A stretch of DNA of 64,000 nt from Streptomyces shenzhenensis (GTDB lineage: Bacteria; Actinomycetota; Actinomycetes; Streptomycetales; Streptomycetaceae): NCBI RefSeq assembly GCF_003688995.1, contig NZ_PENI01000003.1:186001-250000 (forward strand), in the 5' to 3' direction. Both the position numbers and the translations under genes were made by a program. Shown here piece after piece: positions 34,686 to 42,209 of this stretch. Position 1 is the stretch's first letter. Each line of letters opens with the position of its first letter. Below the pieces are notes generated by a model, which made no database searches, was not told the DNA's origin, and saw only the letters and a list, made by a program, of their open reading frames with translations.

Positions 34686-35869
34686 GGCGAACGAAGGGCG
34701 GTCACCGCCCGCGCACGACCGGCATCGCACTGAGCCTGCTGCTCGCCGGCTCACTCGCCCTCCTGCCGTCCACCGTCGCGCACGCCGACGGCATCCGCGC
34801 CCAGCAGTGGGGGCTCTCCGCCCTGCACACCGAGGAGGCGTGGCGCATCACCAAGGGCAAGGGCGTCACCGTCGCCGTCCTGGACACCGGAGTCGACGCC
34901 GACCACCCCGACCTCGCCGGCAACGTCCTGGACACCAAGGACTTCGTCGGCTTCGGCGCCCAGCCCGGCGACCGCGCCTGGGCCAGACACGGCACCGCCA
35001 TGGCCGGCATCATCGCGGGCCACGGCCACGGCCCGGGCAACGCCGACGGCGTCCTGGGCATCGCACCCGAGGCCACGATCCAGCCCGTCCGGGTGATCCT
35101 GGAGGACGGCGACGCGGCCCGCGCCAAGGCCCGCTCCAGCCGCGGCAACGCCCTCGCCGAGGGCATCCGCTGGGCCGCCGACCACGGTGCCGACGTCATC
35201 AACCTCTCGCTCGGCGACGACTCCGACTCGGCGCACCCGGAGCCGAGCGAGGACGAGGCCGTGCAGTACGCCCTGAAGAAGGGCGTGGCCGTCGTCGCCT
35301 CCGCCGGGAACGGCGGCGACAAGGGCGACCACATCTCCTACCCGGCGGCCTACCCGGGCGTGATCGCCGCGACCGCCGTCGACCGCTACGGCACCCGCGC
35401 CGCCTTCTCCACCCGCCGCTGGTACGCCACGGTCAGCGCGCCCGGCGTCGACGTCGTCATCGCCGACCCGGACCGCAGGTACTACGAGGGCTGGGGGACC
35501 AGCGCCGCCGCCGCCTTCGTCTCGGGCGCCGTCGCGCTCGTCAAGGCGGCCCACCCGGGCCTCACCCCGGCCCAGATCAAGCGGCTCCTGGAGGAGACCG
35601 CCCGGAACGCGCCGAGCGGCGGCCGTGACGACTCGCGCGGCTTCGGCTTCGTCGACCCCGCCGCCGCGATCAGCGCGGCGGGCCGGCTCGAACCGCAGGG
35701 GCTGCGCTCGGCGGCGTACGGCGAGAAGTACTTCGGGCCCGGCCCGGACACCGCCGAGCGGGCCGGGGACACCGCGGACTGGGCGGGTCCCCTCGCGGGC
35801 AGCATCGGCGGGGTGCTGCTGGTGGCCGCGGTGGTGCTGTGGCGCGGCCGGCGCGCGACGGAGAGCTGA
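34682..35869 (+). CDS. Secreted, membrane-anchored S8 serine protease (mycosin-like subtilase)
   Basis: A 395-residue subtilase with a Sec signal peptide (residues 1-~35, cleavage after AHA) and a C-terminal span (GPLAGSIGGVLLVAAVVLW) followed by a basic tail. The catalytic triad is complete: Asp in VLDTGVDADHPD, His in RHGTAMAGIIAG, Ser in GTSAAAAFVSG. The layout equals mycosins (type VII secretion-associated proteases), but no ESX genes are nearby. It is coupled by ATGA to the proline-rich protein, which suggests a two-protein envelope unit. Confidence 0.92.
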   Translation: MRRTKGGHRPRTTGIALSLLLAGSLALLPSTVAHADGIRAQQWGLSALHTEEAWRITKGKGVTVAVLDTGVDADHPDLAGNVLDTKDFVGFGAQPGDRAWARHGTAMAGIIAGHGHGPGNADGVLGIAPEATIQPVRVILEDGDAARAKARSSRGNALAEGIRWAADHGADVINLSLGDDSDSAHPEPSEDEAVQYALKKGVAVVASAGNGGDKGDHISYPAAYPGVIAATAVDRYGTRAAFSTRRWYATVSAPGVDVVIADPDRRYYEGWGTSAAAAFVSGAVALVKAAHPGLTPAQIKRLLEETARNAPSGGRDDSRGFGFVDPAAAISAAGRLEPQGLRSAAYGEKYFGPGPDTAERAGDTADWAGPLAGSIGGVLLVAAVVLWRGRRATES

Positions 35870-35905
35870 ACCCGGGGACCGTCGGCGCGGAGCCGGACGC
35901 CGGGA

Positions 35906-36922
35906 CTACCCGGCCGGGGACGCCGACGAGACCGGCGCCACCGAGGAGCCCGCGGACGCCGAGGCCGACTGCCCGGTGAAAGCCGACAGCGCGGCCCGCG
36001 CCGCCGCCTCGACCAGTTCGATGCCGCGCGCCTGGGACGCGGTGCCCTGCGACAGCACGGCCACCAGATACCCGGTGCCGTCCACCGTCACCCGGCCGAC
36101 GCTGTTCACCACCCACAGTCCGGTCGTGCTGCGCGCCAGCCAGCCGTTCTTCAGGGCCCACCCGGAGCCGTCGGCCACCGCCGAGACCCCCCAGTTCTGA
36201 TCGGCCTCGATGCTCTCCATCAGCCCCTGGAGATACTCACGCGACGCCTCGCTCAGCTCCGAGTCGTCCCCGAACACCTGCTGGAGCAGGGTGAGTTGAT
36301 CGGCCGCCGTGGTCCGGGTCAGCCCCCACAGCGGGCCGTCGCCGCCGGTCGTGTCCGTCAGCCCGAAGCGCTCGTTCGCCGCGTCGAGCCCGTCCGCGCC
36401 GCCGATGCTCCGCCACAGCGCCGACGCCGAGTCGTTGTCGCTGTTCTCGATCATCTTCGTGGCGTACGCCCGCTCCGCCGCGGTGAGTCGGCGTGCCGCG
36501 TCCTGCGCCTGGAGCAGCAGCGCCGCCAGGATGTCGACCTTCACGATGCTCGCCGTGTCGAAGGCCGCGTCGCCGTGGACGGCGCGCTCGCCGGAGTCCA
36601 GGTCGAGCACGGCCGCCGACACCTGCGCGCCCGACGGGACGGTCACCGCCGCAAGCGCCGTGCTCAGCAGTGCGTCCCGGTCCACCGTCGGCTCTGTCAC
36701 CGGCTGCACCGATTCCTCCTCGCCCGCCGGGGCCGAGGAGGCGGCCGACGGCAACGCCGCCGAGGATACGTGCCCGCTGCCGGAGTGCGCCCGCGCCTTC
36801 ACATACACCGTCCCGCCGGCCGTCATCCCCACGATGGCGAGCGCCACGAGCGCGGTGTGCGCCGGCGGGCGGCGCCGGGACGGCCGGGACCGGTGGCGCC
36901 GGCGGGTTCTGGGGGACTCCAT
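35906..36922 (-). CDS. Exported serine hydrolase (class A beta-lactamase-like fold)
   Basis: A 338-residue protein with a basic N-terminus and a membrane anchor at residues ~23-42, followed by a linker and a penicillin-binding/beta-lactamase-like domain. The catalytic SIVK (SxxK) and the SDND (SDN) motifs are present; the third motif KTG is changed to KNG in ALKNGWLAR. It may be a cell-wall-acting hydrolase rather than a resistance enzyme. It converges with the subtilase gene (36 bp between stops) and is divergent from the SseB gene. Confidence 0.85.
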   Translation of the reverse strand: MESPRTRRRHRSRPSRRRPPAHTALVALAIVGMTAGGTVYVKARAHSGSGHVSSAALPSAASSAPAGEEESVQPVTEPTVDRDALLSTALAAVTVPSGAQVSAAVLDLDSGERAVHGDAAFDTASIVKVDILAALLLQAQDAARRLTAAERAYATKMIENSDNDSASALWRSIGGADGLDAANERFGLTDTTGGDGPLWGLTRTTAADQLTLLQQVFGDDSELSEASREYLQGLMESIEADQNWGVSAVADGSGWALKNGWLARSTTGLWVVNSVGRVTVDGTGYLVAVLSQGTASQARGIELVEAAARAALSAFTGQSASASAGSSVAPVSSASPAG

Positions 36923-37072
36923 GCCGGCGATGCTCGGGGCACGGACTGTGCGGGGCGTTAGACGCGGGTTAGAAGCTCGTCAGCGAAATCTGAGAATCCG
37001 GTGAAAGCCGTGACCGTGAGGTTTCGGGGCCCGCACAAGCCCAGCGGCATCCCGCCGATAGGGTCGTCGACC

Positions 37073-37804
37073 GTGGCGAACAAGAACATTCCCGACCCCG
37101 GCTTCTCCGACGACGACGGATCCCCCGATCCCCGGCTGAGCGCGGCGCTCGCCGCCTGGGCCGAGGACCGCACCGCCGTGGGCCCCGTACTGGAGGCGCT
37201 CAGGGGAGCCCGGCTGCTCGTCCCGGTCGTGGCCGTCCTCGGCGAGGTGACGGAGGACGAGAAGGGGCTGCGCCGCGAGAAGACCAGCGACATGGCCGTG
37301 CCGACCCTGCGGGCCGGATCCCGCACCGCCCTGCCCGCCTTCACGTCCATCGCGTCGCTGGCCCGCTGGGACCCGGCCGCCCGGCCCGTCGCCGTACCCC
37401 TGCACCAGGCGCTGCGGGCCGCCGCGCACGAGAAGGCCGACACGGTCGTGCTGGACATGTCAGGTCCGGTGCCCTTCGAACTGACCGGCCCCGCGCTGCT
37501 CGCGCTGGCCGAGGGCCGCACGACGACCGACCCGCTCGCCGACCCGGCCGTGCGGGAGGCGGTACGGACCGCGGTGGCCGCCGAGCCCGCCGTGCTGCGC
37601 GCGTACCTCGGCGCCGGCGGGGCCGACGGCACCCTCGCCCTCGTCCTCGATCCCTCGGCACGGCCGGCCGAGGCCGTTCACGCCGTCGCGGACCGACTGG
37701 CCGCCGCCGAGACACTACGGGCCCGCCTGGTACGAGGCCTCGACCTGGCGGTCCTCCCACCCGGAACCACACCTCCGGGCGAGCCTTTGTACGTACGCGG
37801 ATGA
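37073..37804 (+). CDS. SseB-domain protein
   Basis: A 243-residue protein with an SseB N-terminal-type domain (LVPVVAVLGE, RAGSRTALPAFTSIASLARW...RPVAVPLHQALRAA) and a C-terminal helical part ending PPGTTPPGEPLYVRG. Function of these proteins in Streptomyces is unknown. GTG 37073 is chosen by family start (ANKNIPDPGF); an ATG at 37001 is in frame. TAGGGT at 37059-37064 lies eight bases before the GTG, so the transcript may be leaderless. The last ~40 codons are repeated three more times downstream (see repeat at 37684-38760). Confidence 0.85.
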   Translation: MANKNIPDPGFSDDDGSPDPRLSAALAAWAEDRTAVGPVLEALRGARLLVPVVAVLGEVTEDEKGLRREKTSDMAVPTLRAGSRTALPAFTSIASLARWDPAARPVAVPLHQALRAAAHEKADTVVLDMSGPVPFELTGPALLALAEGRTTTDPLADPAVREAVRTAVAAEPAVLRAYLGAGGADGTLALVLDPSARPAEAVHAVADRLAAAETLRARLVRGLDLAVLPPGTTPPGEPLYVRG

Positions 37805-38760
37805 CCGGCTGGGCTGGCCGTCGGTGCGACATTCCCGGCCGGGGCCATGCCCCGGGTGAGGCCTCGTACGTACGCGGATGACCTGCCGGCCTGGTCACGC
37901 ACGTCGGTGACGTCCCGGCGGACCGGCTTCTCGTCGTGCTGGGCGCGCACTTCGTCGCGTCGCGGGCGGGCTGGCCGTCGAGGGGATACTGCGGGCCCGC
38001 CTGGTGCGAGGCCTCGACCTGGCGGTCCCACCACCCGGAACCACACCCCCGGGCGAGCCCTTGTACGTACGCGGATGACCGGCTGGCCGGCTTCTCGCCG
38101 TGCTGCGCGCGGGCTGGCCGTCGGTGCGACTTTCCCGGCCGGGGTCACGCCCCGGGTGAGGCCTGCACGTGCGCGGGTGGCCTGCCGGCCTGGTCACGCA
38201 CGTCGGTGACGTCCCGGCCGGCTTCTCGTCGTGCTGGGCGCGTACTTCGGCACGGCCGGCCGAGGCCGTTCGCGCCGTCACGCGCTGGCGGGCGGCGCCG
38301 GGGCGGCCGGGACCGGTGGTGCGAGGCCTCGACCTGGCGGTCCTACTACCCGGAACCACGCCTCCGGGCGAGCCTTTGTACGTACGCGGATGACCGGCTG
38401 GCCGGCTCCTCGTCGTGCTGCGCGCGGGCTGGCCGTCGGTGCGACTTTCCCGGCCGGGGTCACGCCCCGGGTGAGGCCTGCACGTGCGCGGGTGGCCTGC
38501 CGGCCTGGTCACGCACGTCGGTGACGTCCCGGCCGGCTTCTCGTCGTGCTGGGCGCGTACTTCGTCGCGTCGCGGGCGGGCTGGCCGCCGCCGAGATACT
38601 CCGGGCCCGCCTGGTGCACGGCCTCGACCTTGCGGTGCTGCCGCGCGGGACCACGCCTCCGGGCGAGCCCTTGTACGCACGCGGATGACCGGCTGGCCAG
38701 CTCCTTGCCGTGCTGGCCGTCGGTGCGACATTCCCGGCCGGGGCCATGCCCCGGGTGAGG
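37684..38760 (+). repeat. Tandem array of sseB 3'-end cassettes
   Basis: The sequence coding the last ~30 residues of the SseB protein plus ~180 bp of following DNA recurs with starts of the CGACCT landmark at 37741, 38015, 38330 and 38625 (spacing 274, 315 and 295 bp). All four cassettes still read RGLDLAV (one HGLDLAV), TTPPGEPLY and a TGA stop, but in different phases relative to each other, so copies 2-4 cannot be read from sseB. Differences between cassettes are mostly at third positions. A final half unit without cassette ends near 38760. No independent gene is supported in 37805-38804. Confidence 0.85.
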
Positions 38761-38804
38761 CCTCGTGCGTGCGTGGACGGGCCGGCCGTGGCGGCCGCTG
38801 GCGG

Positions 38805-39173
38805 CTAGCCGTAGATCGGGCCTGTGTACTTTTCGCCGGGGCCCTGGCCGGGCTCGTCCGGGACGATCGACGCCTCGCGGAACGCCAGTTGCAGCGACTT
38901 CAGGCCGTCGCGCAACGGCGCCGCGTGGAAGGAGCTGATCTCGGTCGCGCTCGCGTCCAGCAGACCGGCGAGGGCGGTCACCAGCTTGCGGGCCTCGTCC
39001 AGATCCTTGTACGCGTCGCCCTCCTCGGTCAGCCCGAGCTTCACGGCCGCGGCGCTCATCAGGTTGACGGCGACCGTCACGATCACCTCGACCGCGGGGA
39101 CCTCGGCGATGTCGCGCGCCATCTCGTCGAAGTCGGGCTGCTCGGCCGAGCCGGAGGGGGAGGACTCACTCAT
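38805..39173 (-). CDS. DUF1844 protein
   Basis: A 122-residue small protein of the DUF1844 family (FDEMARDIAEVPAVEVIVTVAVNLMSAAAVKLGL, quoted in part; then DLDEARKLVTALAGLLD). Function unknown; members often neighbour infC in actinobacteria, as here, on the opposite strand. ATG 39173 has GGAGG upstream. The region between this gene and infC contains the infC promoter and leader. Confidence 0.85.
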   Translation of the reverse strand: MSESSPSGSAEQPDFDEMARDIAEVPAVEVIVTVAVNLMSAAAVKLGLTEEGDAYKDLDEARKLVTALAGLLDASATEISSFHAAPLRDGLKSLQLAFREASIVPDEPGQGPGEKYTGPIYG

Positions 39174-39221
39174 GCGGGACACGATAGGCGCCGCGCGGTC
39201 CCCGGCCCCAGTGGGCCTCGG

Positions 39222-39251
39222 TTCGCCGTTCCGGCACCGAGCTGCTAGCCT
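39222..39251 (+). promoter_or_regulatory. Probable promoter of infC-rpmI-rplT
   Basis: TTCGCC (39222-39227) and TAGCCT (39246-39251) with an 18-bp spacer. Transcription would start near 39258, giving a ~290-base leader before infC. Confidence 0.55.
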
Positions 39252-39257
39252 GAAGGA

Positions 39258-39550
39258 ACGACCGGCCGGACACGACTGTGCCCGGCCCACAAGTGGAGGC
39301 TCCGATCTCCCACCTGACCGCCTCACGGGGCGGCGGGTCTCCGGTCAGGCGGCCACCATCGTTCCGTACGGACGATGGAGTCGCCCGAAAGCGCGCCCCG
39401 CGGTCATCGCGATGGTGCTCCGGTAGTGCAAGGAGCCCCGCATGTGATCGTCCGGGGCATTTTTTCTGCTTCGGCGCGGTTAGGTCTCACGAACAGAGAC
39501 GTTACGCGGCTGTCCGCCAGACCGTCGCGTGGTGCTACCGAGGAGGATCC
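39258..39550 (+). ncRNA. Structured infC leader with intrinsic terminator (attenuator-like)
   Basis: The ~290-base 5' leader holds three clear hairpins: CCTGACCG/CGGTCAGG (39313-39320 with 39342-39349); a long hairpin 39356-39378 (CCATCG...CGATGG around TCCGTACGGA); and GCCCCG/CGGGGC (39435-39440 with 39453-39458) followed by six T at 39460-39465, a textbook intrinsic terminator ~86 bases before infC. An identical GCCCCG at 39395-39400 could pair with the same CGGGGC, giving a mutually exclusive structure. This is the arrangement of an attenuator; autoregulation by IF3 or L20 is known for the operon in other bacteria, by different leaders. Confidence 0.7.
39435..39465 (+). terminator. Intrinsic terminator inside the infC leader
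   Basis: Six-base-pair GC stem with 12-base loop and a T6 run, rare in this GC-rich genome. Its place upstream of infC rather than after a gene argues for conditional termination. Confidence 0.75.
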
Positions 39551-40180
39551 ATCAGCGCCGAGCCCCGCATCAACGACCGGATTCGCGTTCCCGAGGTGCG
39601 ACTTGTCGGTCCCAGTGGCGAGCAGGTCGGCATCGTGCCGCTCGCGAAGGCACTGGAGCTTGCGCAGGAGTACGACCTGGACCTGGTCGAGGTCGCGGCG
39701 AACGCCCGTCCGCCCGTGTGCAAGCTCATGGACTACGGGAAGTTCAAGTACGAGTCGGCCATGAAGGCCCGTGAGGCGCGCAAGAACCAGGCGCACACGG
39801 TCATCAAGGAGATGAAGCTCCGGCCGAAGATCGACCCGCACGACTATGACACCAAGAAGGGTCACGTCGTCCGGTTCCTCAAGCAGGGCGACAAGGTCAA
39901 GATCACGATCATGTTCCGTGGTCGCGAGCAGTCCCGCCCCGAGCTGGGCTACCGACTGCTGCAGCGGCTCGCGGAGGACGTCCAGGACCTCGGCTTCATC
40001 GAGTCCAACCCGAAGCAGGACGGCCGAAACATGATCATGGTTCTCGGTCCGCACAAGAAGAAGACCGAGGCGATGGCCGAGGCCCGTCAGGCGCAGGAGG
40101 CCCGCAAGGCCGAGCGTCAGGGTCGCGCCGTGGGGGTCTCCGAGCAGGAGGCGCCCGCCGAGGAGCCTGCCGAGGCGTGA
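39551..40180 (+). CDS. infC: Translation initiation factor IF-3, AUC start codon
   Basis: IF-3 binds the 30S subunit and checks start-codon pairing. The product (~209 residues) has the N-domain ([19 protein letters not shown], quoted in part), the linker rich in Lys/Arg and the C-domain ([40 protein letters not shown]), plus an acidic tail. No ATG, GTG or TTG exists in frame between the leader and the conserved N-terminus; the only start matching both conservation and the GAGGAGG at 39540-39546 is ATC at 39551. A rare AUU/AUC start is the known basis of infC autoregulation in E. coli. rpmI and rplT follow. Confidence 0.93.
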   Translation: MSAEPRINDRIRVPEVRLVGPSGEQVGIVPLAKALELAQEYDLDLVEVAANARPPVCKLMDYGKFKYESAMKAREARKNQAHTVIKEMKLRPKIDPHDYDTKKGHVVRFLKQGDKVKITIMFRGREQSRPELGYRLLQRLAEDVQDLGFIESNPKQDGRNMIMVLGPHKKKTEAMAEARQAQEARKAERQGRAVGVSEQEAPAEEPAEA

Positions 40181-40321
40181 CCCCGGGGTCACCGCCCCGG
40201 GCAGAAACCGGCGGACCGGACGTACGGACCCCGAGGGACGTACAAGAACTCCGGAAGCCCCGGAGACATACCCGGGACGCACGTCCCAGGACATCAACCG
40301 AAACAAGAGCGACGCTCTATC

Positions 40322-40346
40322 GTGCCCGGTTCTCGCAACCGGGCAC
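40322..40346 (+). promoter_or_regulatory. Hairpin in the infC-rpmI spacer
   Basis: A perfect 10-bp stem, GTGCCCGGTT with AACCGGGCAC, and a 5-base loop, 31 bases before the rpmI start. It could be an RNA-processing site or a regulatory site for ribosomal protein L20; it has no T-run, so a simple terminator is less likely. Confidence 0.6.
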
Positions 40347-40377
40347 CGGAGCGCCACCGACGAGGAGAAACGGCGCT

Positions 40378-40572
40378 ATGCCGAAGAACAAGACGCACAG
40401 CGGTGCCAGCAAGCGCTTCAAGATCACCGGCTCGGGCAAGGTGCTCCGTGAGCGCTCCGGCAAGCGCCACCTGCTCGAGCACAAGTCGTCCCGTGTGACG
40501 CGTCGCCTCACCGGCAACGCCGAGATGGCCCCGGGCGACGCCAAGAAGATCAAGAAGCTTCTCGGCAAGTGA
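40378..40572 (+). CDS. rpmI: 50S ribosomal protein L35
   Basis: 64 residues with the complete L35 pattern [18 protein letters not shown] and [14 protein letters not shown], rich in Lys and Arg. ATG 40378 has GAGGAG upstream. It lies between infC and rplT, the conserved order in bacteria. Confidence 0.97.
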   Translation: MPKNKTHSGASKRFKITGSGKVLRERSGKRHLLEHKSSRVTRRLTGNAEMAPGDAKKIKKLLGK

Positions 40573-40675
40573 GCACGCGGGCGCTCGCAGCCGAGCGCCC
40601 CGCGCCAGGACCGGGACCCAGCCGTTTCCGGGTCGTGTGAGCACCCCCCACGGCCCCGCTACAAGGAGTTAACAA

Positions 40676-41059
40676 GTGGCACGCGTCAAGCGGGCAGTCA
40701 ACGCCCACAAGAAGCGCCGGGCGATCCTCGAGCAGGCCTCCGGCTACCGCGGTCAGCGTTCGCGCCTGTACCGCAAGGCCAAGGAGCAGGTCACCCACTC
40801 GCTGGTCTACAACTACAACGACCGCAAGAAGCGCAAGGGCGACTTCCGTCAGCTGTGGATCCAGCGCATCAACGCCGCTGCCCGCGCCAACGGCATCACC
40901 TACAACCGCTTCATCCAGGGCCTGAAGGCCGCGAACGTCGAGGTCGACCGCAAGATCCTGGCCGAGCTGGCGGTCAACGACGCGAGCGCGTTCGCCGCCC
41001 TCGTCGAGGTCGCGCAGAAGGCGCTGCCGGCGGACGTCAACGCGCCCAAGGCCGCATGA
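40676..41059 (+). CDS. rplT: 50S ribosomal protein L20
   Basis: 127 residues with the L20 pattern ([46 protein letters not shown]). L20 is needed for early 50S assembly and often regulates this operon. GTG 40676 has AAGGAG upstream. A strong hairpin terminator follows. Confidence 0.97.
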   Translation: MARVKRAVNAHKKRRAILEQASGYRGQRSRLYRKAKEQVTHSLVYNYNDRKKRKGDFRQLWIQRINAAARANGITYNRFIQGLKAANVEVDRKILAELAVNDASAFAALVEVAQKALPADVNAPKAA

Positions 41060-41090
41060 CGCTGCGCTGGCTTCAGCCGATGTGAGTGAA

Positions 41091-41127
41091 GGACCCGCAG
41101 GCTCCATGGCTTGCGGGTCCTGTTGTT
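41091..41127 (+). terminator. Terminator of infC-rpmI-rplT
   Basis: GGACCCGCA pairs with TGCGGGTCC across a 12-base loop, followed by TGTTGTT, 32 bp after the rplT stop. Confidence 0.8.
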
Positions 41128-41173
41128 GGGGCCCACAGCCGTCGTTTCGGCCGCGGGCCGGTGGGGGCTGATC

Positions 41174-41193
41174 GCGCAGTTCCCCGCGCCCCT
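41174..41193 (+). repeat. Dispersed Streptomyces repeat, copy 2
   Basis: Identical to the 20-base word at 4693-4712; intergenic, about 50 bp past the rplT terminator. Confidence 0.6.
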
Positions 41194-41259
41194 GGGGCAC
41201 TGCGGTGCCGCAGCCCAGGAACGCTGCACGTCGACATTCCCCCGAAGGTGAAGAAGAGG

Positions 41260-42120
41260 ATGCCCCCCGCCGCCCCTGAGTTGATCTCGCCTCGTTCTGG
41301 CCGTGTGGCGGCCGCTCGGCGGCTGGCCCGGCGCAACGTCCGGGGGAAGGAGCGGCTGTTCCTCGCCGAGGGGCCGCAGGCCGTGCGGGAGGCGGCGGCG
41401 CACCGGACCGGCGCGGGAGCCACGCTCGTCGAGCTGTTCGTCACCGTCGAGGCCGCCGAGCGGTACGCCGACATCGTGGCCGCGGCCCGGGCCGCGGACG
41501 CCCGGGTGCACCTCGCCGCCGACGAGGTCATCGCCGACATCTCCACCACCGTCACCCCGCAGGGCCTGGTCGGTGTCTGCCGCTTCCTCGACACCCCCTT
41601 CGAGGAGATCCTCGCCTCCCGGCCCGGGCTCGTCGCCGTCCTCGCGCATGTGCGCGACCCCGGCAACGCCGGCACCGTGCTGCGCTGCGCCGACGCGGCC
41701 GGCGCCGAGGCCGTCGTGCTCACCGACGCCTCCGTCGATGTCTACAACCCCAAGGCCGTACGGGCCTCCGTCGGCTCCCTGTTCCATCTGCCCGTCGCCG
41801 TCGGCGTCCCCGTGGAGCGGGCCGTCGCCGGGCTCAGGGGCGCCGGGGTGCGCGTCCTCGCCGCCGACGGGGCCGGCCCCGACGACCTCGACGACGAACT
41901 CGACCGGGGCACCATGGGCGGGCCCACGGCCTGGGTGTTCGGCAACGAGGCCTGGGGGCTGCCCGCGGAGACCCGGGCGCTCGCCGACGCCGTCGTGCGC
42001 GTCCCGATCCACGGAAAGGCCGAGAGCCTGAACCTCGCGACCGCCGCGGCCGTATGTCTGTATGCGTCGGCCCGCGCACAGCGTGCCTGCGGAGGGTGCC
42101 GCTCCGTCACCGAGAGCTAG
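41260..42120 (+). CDS. SpoU/TrmH-family RNA 2'-O-methyltransferase
   Basis: A 286-residue SPOUT methyltransferase. It has an N-terminal L30e-like substrate-binding domain (RRNVRGKERLFLAEGPQAVREA) and the three SpoU motifs in the C-domain: ...DPGNAGTVLRCADAAGA, FGNEAWGLP, and IHGKAESLNLATAAAV. It probably modifies 23S rRNA. ATG 41260 is taken; the in-frame GTG 41248 is an alternative, as the Shine-Dalgarno region (GAAGG...AAGAGG) fits either. The Cys-containing tail after the last motif is short and unusual. Confidence 0.9.
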   Translation: MPPAAPELISPRSGRVAAARRLARRNVRGKERLFLAEGPQAVREAAAHRTGAGATLVELFVTVEAAERYADIVAAARAADARVHLAADEVIADISTTVTPQGLVGVCRFLDTPFEEILASRPGLVAVLAHVRDPGNAGTVLRCADAAGAEAVVLTDASVDVYNPKAVRASVGSLFHLPVAVGVPVERAVAGLRGAGVRVLAADGAGPDDLDDELDRGTMGGPTAWVFGNEAWGLPAETRALADAVVRVPIHGKAESLNLATAAAVCLYASARAQRACGGCRSVTES

Positions 42121-42134
42121 TAGGGTTGCCCGCC

Positions 42135-42182
42135 GGGGCTTCCCCCCAAGCTCTCGGCTTCGCTGGAGCAGCGAGGTGCCCC
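42135..42182. repeat. Hairpin-forming interspersed repeat
   Basis: GGGGC and GCCCC bracket a 48-base segment containing CCCCCCAAGCTCTCGGCTTCG, a word family I recall from many Streptomyces intergenic regions. It lies between the methyltransferase and kinase genes. Confidence 0.45.
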
Positions 42183-42209
42183 ACGCCGACTGAGAGGTGG
42201 AGTGCGGGG

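Noticed and set aside
37805..38804. Several 70-280 codon open frames on both strands within the sseB cassette array
   Set aside because: They are different phases of the same repeated DNA, without ribosome binding sites or conserved protein features.
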